From assembly GCF_024714495.1 (NCBI RefSeq), contig NZ_JAMZMJ010000001.1:930001-994000 (forward strand): DNA of 64,000 bases, given 5' to 3'. This DNA is from Marinoscillum pacificum. Its GTDB lineage: Bacteria > Bacteroidota > Bacteroidia > Cytophagales > Cyclobacteriaceae. The translations under genes were made by a program, and so were the position numbers. The stretch's first letter is position 1. Every line of letters begins with the position of its first letter. The notes beneath the pieces were generated by a model. The model was given only the letters and a program-made list of their open reading frames with translations. It was not told the origin of the DNA and made no database searches. This document shows positions 51,700-60,033 of the stretch, piece by piece.

Positions 51700-54600
51700 T
51701 TAAAAACCTAGCTTAACACCGAAAGTAAACGTCTTTGCCTGAGGAGCAGAATAGAAATCGTTTCCAAGGAAAATGTTACTAGCTAGGTAATCCGTATTCA
51801 CTTCAGGGTCCCAACCGTCATAGTCAGTAATGGTGATTAAATTCTGTCCACTGAAATAAACCCTTGCAGAAGAAATAAATGAATTACCTAGAATGCTTCT
51901 TGGGAAATTGTAACCAAATGTCAAAGTCTTCAATCTTACGTATGACGCGTCCGACAAGTATCTGCTTGAAGTCTGAGCTCCATTGTTGGCATAAAGTCTG
52001 GCCTGAGGCACATCAGTAATATCACCTGGCTGTTGCCATCTATCCAATTGATCAGCAGTTTGGTTATCCTCATAACGCGCATTGGCAGTCATGAAAGTAC
52101 CTCCACCCAGGAATACTTTATTTCCTTCCTGACCTTGAATCAAGATGCTCAAGTCAAATCCTTTAAATTTGAAGTTGTTAGTCCATCCATAAATAAAATC
52201 AGGGTTTGGATTTCCAAGTACTTTTGATTCAGCAAGGTTATAATTATCAGTAACATATCTATCTCCTAAATGGTCTACAGTAAAAGCACTACCATCATTT
52301 AGTTCTTCCTCTGAAGGATCTCTGTTGAGATAGAATATTGCATCTCCATTTTCTGGATTAGCTCCAGCGAATTCAACACCATAATGAACACCTATTGCCT
52401 CACCTACGATTATGGCATTCATGTATCTTGAACTAGTTGGACCAATTTGCTCTGTATCACCGTAAAGTTTGGTTACCTTATTTTGGTTAGCAGCATAGTT
52501 CAAACTGGTACTCCAGGAAAATGCACTTCCTTTGATCAGGTCATAATTTAAAACTACTTCAACACCAGAGTTTTGTAACTCTCCAATGTTTTGTGTTTGA
52601 GTACTAAAACCAGATGTTCCCAAAACTGGTACATTCAATAACAAGTCTGTTGTATTCTTTTTGTAGTAGTCCAACTCTCCTGACAATCTATCTCCAAATA
52701 GTCCAAAGTCAACTCCTATATCTACTTGTGCTGTTTTCTCCCACTCCAAGTCTGGATTAGGGATTTGAGAAGGGATAAGTGCTGACTGACCGTTGTAACC
52801 CGCAGCTACGTAAGTTCCAAAATGGTCATAATTACCAATACCGGCGTTACCAGTCAAGCCATAACTGGCCCTTAACTTTAAGAAACTCAAAACATCTGAG
52901 CTACCCAAAAAACCTTCATTACTTATGATCCACCCAACAGAAGCTGCAGGGAAGAAACCATATCTATTGTTCTCACCAAACCTTGAAGATGCATCCATTC
53001 TTCCACTAACACCTAATAGGTATTTGTCTTGAAGCTTATAATTCAATCTTCCAAAGTAGGATAAGAACGAATATTCGTTTAGAGTACCTGACCAATCTGC
53101 AACTTCAGCCGCAGAACTCAATGTTTTCAACTCATCCAATGGGTAACCCTGACCAGCAGTCAGAGTCTGATGTCTCGTTGATTTCTGAAACTCTGTACCT
53201 AATGTAAAGTCAATAGAGTGAACATCGAATACCTTACTGTAATTAGCATAAAGTCTAGAGGTATAATTGAATATTCTCACCCATCTATCCTGTCCATAAC
53301 CACCAACAGACAGTCCTGCTTCTGTAACACTGTTTTGATATCTCTGCTCTAACTGAGTCAATAAATCAAATCCATACTCCCCAGTAATACTCAAACCATC
53401 CACTACATCGTATGTAGCACTAGTATTGACCAAATTTCTAAAGACAGTGGTCGTAAAATCTGAATTCTCTTCCTCCATTGTAGCTGGATAATAGAACATC
53501 GCTGGGTTTACTGTATTGTCATAAAGATTACCTTCTTCATCTCTAACCGGTGTAATAGGTGCCTGAGCTATCAACTGAAGAGGAGTCGAGAATGCATTAT
53601 CATCGGTTACTCGATTGTTTAATGACCTGCTAATACCTACATTCACACCTACAGTAAGTTTTTCAGAGATATCATGATCAAGGTTTAATCTACCAGAGAT
53701 TCTTTGAAAGCTGTTACCAATTAATATTCCATCTTGATCAGTTACTGAACCACTAAAGAAAAATCTAGTATTATCACTTCCACCTCTAGCGGATAAGTCA
53801 TAACTCTGGACTGACGCATCTTGAAATGCTTCTTCTTGCCAGTCTGTTCCTTCCCAATTAGGATTATTCGCAATCTCTTCTCTCCAATCTACATGACCTG
53901 ACAAATAATCAAATGTACCTTCCATATATTCCAACCATGAACCAGCATAATCATCAGGATTATTAATTGGATCAAAGCCATCCGCCAAATCGTTATTATA
54001 GGCAGCTTCCCTAAACAACTCTATGTATTGACCTGCATTGATAAAATCACGTTTTCTGGTTGGTTTACTAAAACCGAATTGTGCGTTGAAGTTAAACTGA
54101 GTCTTTCCAGCTTTTCCTTGTTTGGTTGTGATTAACACTACACCATTGGATCCTCTAGAACCATAAATAGCAGCAGAAGATGCATCCTTCAATATCTCTA
54201 TAGAAGCGATATCATTGAAGTTAATATCCGAAAGCGGATTAGTCGCTGCTGATGTCAAAGATTGATTATCTGTAGTAATCGGTATACCATCCACCACATA
54301 CAGTGGTTCGTTACTTGCTGAAATGGACGATGCCCCTCGCACGCGAATATTGATTCCTCCACCAACTTTACCATTTTGAGAGGTGATTTGTACACCAGCT
54401 GTTCTCCCTTGAATGGCTTGTTCGAACGATGGAACTGGAATATTTTCAATGTCTTCACCTGAAACCTGAGCTACATTACCGGTTAAGTCCTGCTTTATCT
54501 GAGTTCCATAACCTACAACGACTACCTCAGATAACTCAGTAACATCCTCTGACAAAGTCACATTAATTACTGACTGAGCTCCAATTTCCACTTCTTGTGA

Positions 54601-54831
54601 TTCAAATCCAATAAACCTGAATACAAGTGTTCCTCCATTTTCCGGTACTGATAAACGGAAATTACCATCCAAATCCGTAGTAGTACCGTTGGTTGAACCT
54701 TTTACCAAGACATTAACTCCGGGTAATGTGGAGCCTGCCTCATCGCTAATAGTACCAGTCACGACCCGCTGCGCCAGAGCAGCAAAGCTCGTGAAGAGTA
54801 CAGCCATACTCATAAGTAAAGCTTTCTTCAT
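51700..54831 (-). CDS. SusC/RagA family TonB-dependent transporter
   Basis: The 1043-residue protein has a signal peptide (cut after ALAQ), a CarboxypepD_reg-like domain (residues 22-105), the plug (about 115-225; LSEVVVVGYGTQIKQDLTG, INIRVRGASSISASNEPLYV) and a long beta barrel ending in KTFTFGVKLGF. It lacks an STN domain, so an ECF-sigma relay through this receptor is unlikely. No ECF sigma factor or HTCS gene is next to it, and no -7 consensus was found in the 395-base upstream gap. Confidence 0.95.
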   Translation of the reverse strand: MKKALLMSMAVLFTSFAALAQRVVTGTISDEAGSTLPGVNVLVKGSTNGTTTDLDGNFRLSVPENGGTLVFRFIGFESQEVEIGAQSVINVTLSEDVTELSEVVVVGYGTQIKQDLTGNVAQVSGEDIENIPVPSFEQAIQGRTAGVQITSQNGKVGGGINIRVRGASSISASNEPLYVVDGIPITTDNQSLTSAATNPLSDINFNDIASIEILKDASSAAIYGSRGSNGVVLITTKQGKAGKTQFNFNAQFGFSKPTRKRDFINAGQYIELFREAAYNNDLADGFDPINNPDDYAGSWLEYMEGTFDYLSGHVDWREEIANNPNWEGTDWQEEAFQDASVQSYDLSARGGSDNTRFFFSGSVTDQDGILIGNSFQRISGRLNLDHDISEKLTVGVNVGISRSLNNRVTDDNAFSTPLQLIAQAPITPVRDEEGNLYDNTVNPAMFYYPATMEEENSDFTTTVFRNLVNTSATYDVVDGLSITGEYGFDLLTQLEQRYQNSVTEAGLSVGGYGQDRWVRIFNYTSRLYANYSKVFDVHSIDFTLGTEFQKSTRHQTLTAGQGYPLDELKTLSSAAEVADWSGTLNEYSFLSYFGRLNYKLQDKYLLGVSGRMDASSRFGENNRYGFFPAASVGWIISNEGFLGSSDVLSFLKLRASYGLTGNAGIGNYDHFGTYVAAGYNGQSALIPSQIPNPDLEWEKTAQVDIGVDFGLFGDRLSGELDYYKKNTTDLLLNVPVLGTSGFSTQTQNIGELQNSGVEVVLNYDLIKGSAFSWSTSLNYAANQNKVTKLYGDTEQIGPTSSRYMNAIIVGEAIGVHYGVEFAGANPENGDAIFYLNRDPSEEELNDGSAFTVDHLGDRYVTDNYNLAESKVLGNPNPDFIYGWTNNFKFKGFDLSILIQGQEGNKVFLGGGTFMTANARYEDNQTADQLDRWQQPGDITDVPQARLYANNGAQTSSRYLSDASYVRLKTLTFGYNFPRSILGNSFISSARVYFSGQNLITITDYDGWDPEVNTDYLASNIFLGNDFYSAPQAKTFTFGVKLGF

Positions 54832-55179
54832 AGTCTACATTTTTAGTTAAACTGAATTATTAATTACTCAATAATAAAAGGCTTAAATTAGTGATAACAG
54901 TAGATTTATACCCATTTAATATGAAGCATCATACTAATTCTTGATTTTTCCACCGAAATGCTAATTACTCACCCTTAATACATCCTTAACAATTAAAAAA
55001 TACAACCCCCTATGAGTTTTTCTGAAGAATTGTTAATTCAAAGCAATTTCAAATGTGAGATTCTGAATTATATGAACGAACTAATAGCCTTAGGAACGGC
55101 AAACGGATGAGCAAAAGAATAGATTGATTTTTCACTATTTCATTAACAAAATAGCAAAATTCTAATGTTACACAGCTTA
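54832..55179. other. Upstream gap of the susC operon, no gene seen
   Basis: This roughly 350-base gap between susC and the hemL hairpin is strongly AT-rich with no convincing reading frame on either strand, no tRNA-like fold and no exact -7 consensus. It presumably holds the susC promoter and any regulator-binding site, but I cannot point to one. Confidence 0.5.
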
Positions 55180-55220
55180 AATATTTGGCTCGAAGCACAT
55201 GTTATTTCGAGCCAAATATT
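55180..55220 (-). terminator. Perfect inverted repeat downstream of hemL, probable terminator
   Basis: A perfect 15-base stem (AATATTTGGCTCGAA / TTCGAGCCAAATATT) with an 11-base loop lies eight bases beyond the hemL stop. No long T-run follows on the minus strand (TTAAGC follows), so it is not a textbook terminator. The stem is still strong and rightly placed to end or protect the hemL transcript. Confidence 0.6.
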
Positions 55221-55227
55221 AAAAAAA

Positions 55228-56523
55228 TTAAGATGCGATAATATCTCTAAGACTATCATCATTTGCTCTGATGATATCTTCAATGTCCTGATCAGAAAGT
55301 ACAGAGGACACAAATAGCGTTTCAAACTGAGATGGAGCAAGGTAAATACCTCTATTCAACATCAAATTGAAGTATTTACCAAATAACTGCGTATCCGCAT
55401 GTTTTGCTGTGTTCAAGTCGAATACCTCTTTATCTGTAAAGAACATGCTATACATGCTTCCTATTTGATTGATAGTATAGTTCAACCCCAACACTTCGCA
55501 TGATTCCTTATAACCCGCTACGATCTTTTTAGTGTTAGATTCAAGTTTGCCGTAAGTCTCTGGATGATCGAATAAATACTTCAACATGGTATATCCAGCA
55601 GCCATTGCTACTGGGTTCCCTGAAAGCGTACCTGCCTGATAAACAGGACCTTCCGGAGAAACAAAATCCATTATCTCCTTCTTACCACCATAAGCCCCTA
55701 CAGGCAAACCACCTCCAATGATCTTACCTAATGTTGTCATGTCAGGAATAACTCCCAAACGTTCTTGTGCTCCACCTTTTGCAAGACGGAAACCAGTCAT
55801 CACTTCATCAAATATGAGTACAATACCCTCAGCATCACAAAGTGCTCTTAAGCCTTCCAAAAATCCAGCTTTTGGCAATACACACCCCATATTCCCAGCA
55901 ACTGGCTCTATGATTATAGCTGCAACTTCCCCTTTATTTTCTTCAACAATTTTCTGAACTGCTTCTAAATCATTGAAAGGAGCAAGTAAAGTATCTTGTG
56001 CAGTTCCAGATGTGACTCCTGGACTGTCAGGCGTTCCCATGGTCATCGCACCACTACCTGCTGCGATTAAAAATGAATCACCATGTCCATGATAACATCC
56101 TTCAAACTTGATAAACTTATCTCTACCTGTATATCCTCGAGCAACACGAATAGCTGACATGGTCGCTTCGGTACCCGAATTAACCATTCTTACACGATCA
56201 ATGGATGGTACCATTTCACAAATCAACTCAGCAATCAAAACTTCTCGCTCTCCAGGTGCACCAAAAGATGGAGAGTGCTGAATTGCTTGAATAACTGCCT
56301 CTTCCACCATCTCATTGGCATGACCAAGTATCATTGGGCCCCACGAGTTGATCATATCTATGTAGGAATTACCATCCTCATCAACCATCTTAGATCCCTT
56401 GGCTGATTTGAAAAATATTGGATCTCCTCCTACTGCTTTAAATGCTCGAACTGGTGAATTGACTCCACCAGGTATAAAATTCTTAGCTCTACTAAAAAGT
56501 GATTTACTCTTTTCGATCTTCAT
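55228..56523 (-). CDS. hemL: Glutamate-1-semialdehyde 2,1-aminomutase
   Basis: From ATG 56523 the protein has 431 residues and matches HemL: FIPGGVNSPVRAF (GVNSPVR), MVNSGTEATMSAIRVARGYT, FEGCYHGHGDSF, LIFDEVMTGFR and the PLP lysine in TTLGKIIGGGLPVGAYGG. It makes 5-aminolevulinate for heme synthesis through the C5 pathway. The ORF is open to 56541, but ATG 56523 gives MKIEKSKSLFSRA, the usual start. It overlaps the end of the preceding gene by 20 bases. Confidence 0.96.
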   Translation of the reverse strand: MKIEKSKSLFSRAKNFIPGGVNSPVRAFKAVGGDPIFFKSAKGSKMVDEDGNSYIDMINSWGPMILGHANEMVEEAVIQAIQHSPSFGAPGEREVLIAELICEMVPSIDRVRMVNSGTEATMSAIRVARGYTGRDKFIKFEGCYHGHGDSFLIAAGSGAMTMGTPDSPGVTSGTAQDTLLAPFNDLEAVQKIVEENKGEVAAIIIEPVAGNMGCVLPKAGFLEGLRALCDAEGIVLIFDEVMTGFRLAKGGAQERLGVIPDMTTLGKIIGGGLPVGAYGGKKEIMDFVSPEGPVYQAGTLSGNPVAMAAGYTMLKYLFDHPETYGKLESNTKKIVAGYKESCEVLGLNYTINQIGSMYSMFFTDKEVFDLNTAKHADTQLFGKYFNLMLNRGIYLAPSQFETLFVSSVLSDQDIEDIIRANDDSLRDIIAS

Positions 56524-58375
56524 ACAAATCCCTATTAACAACTTCTAGTTTAGAGTTTTTAAATCTAACAACTGGTACTACCTGATTGTCATTGGCTACT
56601 CCATAACTGTAACCTTCAAATACTTTTCCATCTACAAAACTACCGTCACGAAGACCTCTTTGGAAATACTTTCCATGACGATGCATCATGCGCCCAGCAA
56701 ACCAAACAGCTTCATATCCTCGATAGTGATTGATAGATGGGTTGGTTTTATATTTAGTAATGATTCGCTCCTTCAGGTTTTGATAATCAGACCCTCCAAA
56801 ATCCATGTATTCTGGATTGGTCAATCCCACACCTAGTCTATCCAATTGAGCAAAGGAAAGCATGGTAAAATCCAACCAATCACCATAACCATAAAGCCTG
56901 GTACTATCCCTTCTACTTTCGATGGCGCTAATCATATTACTTGCATACAGATTGCTGCGGGTAGCTGCCAAAATGTGTCCTACACTATCTGGGGCCATAT
57001 AGAAAGGCTCCTCGTAATAGACAATTTTGAACTCTTCCTTCTCATCCATGCTCACTGGCAAAACAAAAGAGGTGTCCCTAGCCATTCTTCTAAGCTCATC
57101 GCTACGTATTCTTCTACTACGCACAAACCTACCCGGCAAAATGCTGATTGAGTCAGCCTCTTCCTTTGTTAAATAGCTGTAATAAGTTGCTGCTAAGGTG
57201 TCTAGTAGAGCTTTGGCATTTCCCTTATTTATTGACTGATATAACACCACTTCCATACCAGCTGCTTCTATCAATTGCTTATATACTGCCGCATATGACG
57301 AATCACGTTCATTCTCTTCATAGAAAATCATCGCGTAAGGATTGACATTTTCAGCAATAGCTAATTCAGCAGCTTTGATGGCCATCGTGTTGTAACTTGG
57401 CTTCAGCAAAAAAGAATATGGGTTTTCATCAACCACATCTGCATTGCTAGAAATTGGATTGATCGTATTAATCGCATTTTCTTTTGAAAAAGCAGATATT
57501 ACCTCTCTTGGCTCTGGATACAGTGGTCCAATGATCAAATCTTGGTCTTTGAAACCAGACTGTCTGGTTATAGCTTCTGTTGCACCTTTCTTCCTTTTGG
57601 TATCATATGGGTAGATATTCACCGGACGATCAATAGCTGCTAAATCTTCAGCAGCTAATAACATCCCCTGATACATATCCATAACCAAACGATTTTGACT
57701 GATCAGGCCTGTATTATCAAGTGATTCGAACAAGAAAGGAAGCACAACAGCAATGTTGTATACGTCCTTACGAATGACAGGCAAATCAACAGATTCAAAA
57801 TTGGCAATATCAAACTGCCATTTTTCCACCAATTGATTGATTCTCAAAAAGTTTCTTTCTTGATAAGGAACAGCATTTAACTTCTCCAAAAGCAAAGAAG
57901 CCAATAATTTATTCTCAGGATAAGAATCTACCAGCAAATTCAAATCTATCGCAGGAAGCTCTGATAAGTAGGCTTTTATAAATAGCGATTCGGCTTCTTT
58001 ATTATTGATTGCGTCGGCATATTGCTTTCCATAAGTTAGTCCTTGAGCATAATCCCCAGACTCATAACCTGAGAATGCCAACCAATAAAGCACTTCTTTC
58101 TTCTGATCCCAGTTCGGAGCCTGAACTAGTAATTGCTTCCATGCATCCGTTGCGGCTTTTTCATCACCTTGTTTGTAGGCTGAAATTGCAAAATAGAACT
58201 GAGCATAATTACCAAAAGTCTCACTTTGACTTAAGGCTGCAAAGGATGCCTTCGAACTACTGTACTTACCTTCCGAAAAAAGTCTTTTAGCTTCTAAGAA
58301 TTCAGCTTGCTCAGACTGACTAAAACCGGCAAACGAACATAGAAGTACTACGATTGATAAGAATAATTTATTCAA
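56504..58375 (-). CDS. Periplasmic-binding-like protein with N-terminal TPR region
   Basis: The 623-residue protein has a signal peptide (NKLFLSIVVLLCSFAGFSQ). A TPR-like helical region follows (about 22-200; FLEAKRLFSEGKYSSSKASF, WKQLLVQAPNWDQKKEVLYW), then a type I periplasmic-binding domain (about 207-620; YNIAVVLPFLFESLDN, DLIIGPLYPEPREVISAFS, GYEAVWFAGRMMHR). This order recalls LpoA/LppC penicillin-binding-protein activators and Bacteroidota ABC-type receptors. No ABC transporter is adjacent. It sits between guaA and hemL with a 31-base gap from guaA, likely one operon. Confidence 0.8.
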   Translation of the reverse strand: MNKLFLSIVVLLCSFAGFSQSEQAEFLEAKRLFSEGKYSSSKASFAALSQSETFGNYAQFYFAISAYKQGDEKAATDAWKQLLVQAPNWDQKKEVLYWLAFSGYESGDYAQGLTYGKQYADAINNKEAESLFIKAYLSELPAIDLNLLVDSYPENKLLASLLLEKLNAVPYQERNFLRINQLVEKWQFDIANFESVDLPVIRKDVYNIAVVLPFLFESLDNTGLISQNRLVMDMYQGMLLAAEDLAAIDRPVNIYPYDTKRKKGATEAITRQSGFKDQDLIIGPLYPEPREVISAFSKENAINTINPISSNADVVDENPYSFLLKPSYNTMAIKAAELAIAENVNPYAMIFYEENERDSSYAAVYKQLIEAAGMEVVLYQSINKGNAKALLDTLAATYYSYLTKEEADSISILPGRFVRSRRIRSDELRRMARDTSFVLPVSMDEKEEFKIVYYEEPFYMAPDSVGHILAATRSNLYASNMISAIESRRDSTRLYGYGDWLDFTMLSFAQLDRLGVGLTNPEYMDFGGSDYQNLKERIITKYKTNPSINHYRGYEAVWFAGRMMHRHGKYFQRGLRDGSFVDGKVFEGYSYGVANDNQVVPVVRFKNSKLEVVNRDLYEDRKE

Positions 58376-58406
58376 ACTGGTATGAGTTTATCTTTATACG
58401 TAATGA

Positions 58407-59933
58407 TTATTCCCACTCAATTGTTGCAGGAGGCTTACTACTAATATCGTAAACTACTCTATTAACGCCTTTTACTTGATTAATTATTTTGTTTGAAGTG
58501 TTCGCCAGGAACTCATAAGGCAAGTGCACCCAATCAGCCGTCATACCATCCAAACTTGCAACTGCTCTCAGGGCAACCACTTGTTCGTAAGTACGCTCAT
58601 CTCCCATCACTCCTACAGACTGAACAGGCAATAACATTGCGCCTGCTTGCCAAACTTCATCATACAAGCCATCATCCTTCAATCCCTGGATGAAGATATG
58701 ATCTACCTCCTGTAGGATTCTAACTTTCTCTGCTGTGATATCACCAAGAATTCTAATTCCTAAACCAGGACCTGGGAATGGGTGTCTTCCTAGAATATTA
58801 TTAGAAATTTCTAACGCCTTACCTACGTTTCTCACTTCATCTTTAAAAAGTAAGTTCAAAGGCTCTACAACCTTCAAATTCATCTTCTCAGGTAATCCAC
58901 CAACGTTGTGGTGAGATTTAATGGTTACTGAAGGACCATTTACAGATACAGACTCAATCACATCAGGGTAAATAGTACCTTGACCTAACCACTTTACGTC
59001 TTTTATTTGATGAGCTTCTCTATCAAACACTTCAATAAAGACTCTACCAATTGCTTTACGCTTATCTTCTGGGTCGGTTAAGCCTTCTAAGGCACTGTAA
59101 AAATCAGCTTTCGCATCAACGCCTTTTACATTCAAGCCCATGCCTTCGTATGACGCTAGCACTTCCTCGAATTCATTTTTTCTCAATAACCCATTGTCAA
59201 CGAAAATACAGTAAAGGTTCTTTCCAATAGCCTGGTGAATAAGTGTAGCTGCGACAGACGAGTCAACTCCACCTGATAATCCCATAACTACCTTGTCATT
59301 TCCAAGTTTTGCTTGGAGCTCTCTTACGGTATTCTCAACAAAAATATCTGCTGTCCAGTCCTGAGCTGCTCCACAAATATGTACCACGAAGTTTCTTAGC
59401 AATGCTTTACCATCTGTGCTGTGAGTTACCTCTGGGTGGAATTGAATTCCGTAAATCGGCTTCTCTTCCACTTTGAAAGCTGCAACTGGGATACTTTCAG
59501 TATTGGCTATTATTTGAAAATCTTCAGGCAATTCTGTAATGGTATCTCCATGCGACATCCATACTTGACTTCCAATTTCGATTTCTTTCAATAAATCATA
59601 GTGTGCATTGATATGAGCCAATTTTGCTCTACCATACTCTCTATGCTGAGACTTAGACACTTTACCGCCATGTTTAGAAGCTAAAAGCTGCGCTCCATAA
59701 CACACCCCTAAAATTGGCAAATGCTCTAGAGATTTGATATCAACATCTGGTGCACCTTCATCTAGTACACTGCACGGACTTCCTGAAAGTATTATACCTT
59801 TGGTATATTCATCCGGGTCAGGAAAATGATTAAACGGGTGGATTTCACAATATACATCCAGTTCTCTTACTCTTCGTGCGATTAACTGAGTGTATTGAGA
59901 ACCAAAGTCCAGAATAAGTATCTTGTCTGTCAT
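58407..59933 (-). CDS. guaA: GMP synthase (glutamine-hydrolysing)
   Basis: The 508-residue protein has a class I glutamine amidotransferase domain ([11 protein letters not shown] with nucleophile Cys about 78) and an ATP-pyrophosphatase domain ([16 protein letters not shown]). A C-terminal dimerisation domain follows, ending [18 protein letters not shown]. It converts XMP to GMP. An exact -7 element lies four bases before its ATG, implying a leaderless or near-leaderless transcript. Confidence 0.97.
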   Translation of the reverse strand: MTDKILILDFGSQYTQLIARRVRELDVYCEIHPFNHFPDPDEYTKGIILSGSPCSVLDEGAPDVDIKSLEHLPILGVCYGAQLLASKHGGKVSKSQHREYGRAKLAHINAHYDLLKEIEIGSQVWMSHGDTITELPEDFQIIANTESIPVAAFKVEEKPIYGIQFHPEVTHSTDGKALLRNFVVHICGAAQDWTADIFVENTVRELQAKLGNDKVVMGLSGGVDSSVAATLIHQAIGKNLYCIFVDNGLLRKNEFEEVLASYEGMGLNVKGVDAKADFYSALEGLTDPEDKRKAIGRVFIEVFDREAHQIKDVKWLGQGTIYPDVIESVSVNGPSVTIKSHHNVGGLPEKMNLKVVEPLNLLFKDEVRNVGKALEISNNILGRHPFPGPGLGIRILGDITAEKVRILQEVDHIFIQGLKDDGLYDEVWQAGAMLLPVQSVGVMGDERTYEQVVALRAVASLDGMTADWVHLPYEFLANTSNKIINQVKGVNRVVYDISSKPPATIEWE

Positions 59934-59937
59934 CCCG

Positions 59938-59945
59938 CAAAATTA
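59938..59945 (-). promoter_or_regulatory. -7 promoter element of guaA, implying a very short leader
   Basis: The minus strand reads TAATTTTG, an exact TAnnTTTG match, and only CGGG separates it from the guaA ATG at 59933. Transcription from this element would start at about the A of the start codon or just past it. Confidence 0.55.
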
Positions 59946-60033
59946 GCAGAATCGATCAAACCCGAATTGATTTTTGAATTGGATTTGAAAGTATGTTGTT
60001 TTTTATTTCTTTAGCTCGCTGAAACTACCATAT

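Noticed and set aside
48246-54831. LruC plus SusC/SusD as a polysaccharide utilisation locus
   Set aside because: A bidirectional terminator and an intervening plus-strand gene separate them, and no carbohydrate enzyme is present.
55143-55340. 65-codon minus-strand frame at the end of hemL
   Set aside because: It overlaps hemL in another frame and runs through the hairpin; no protein-like pattern.
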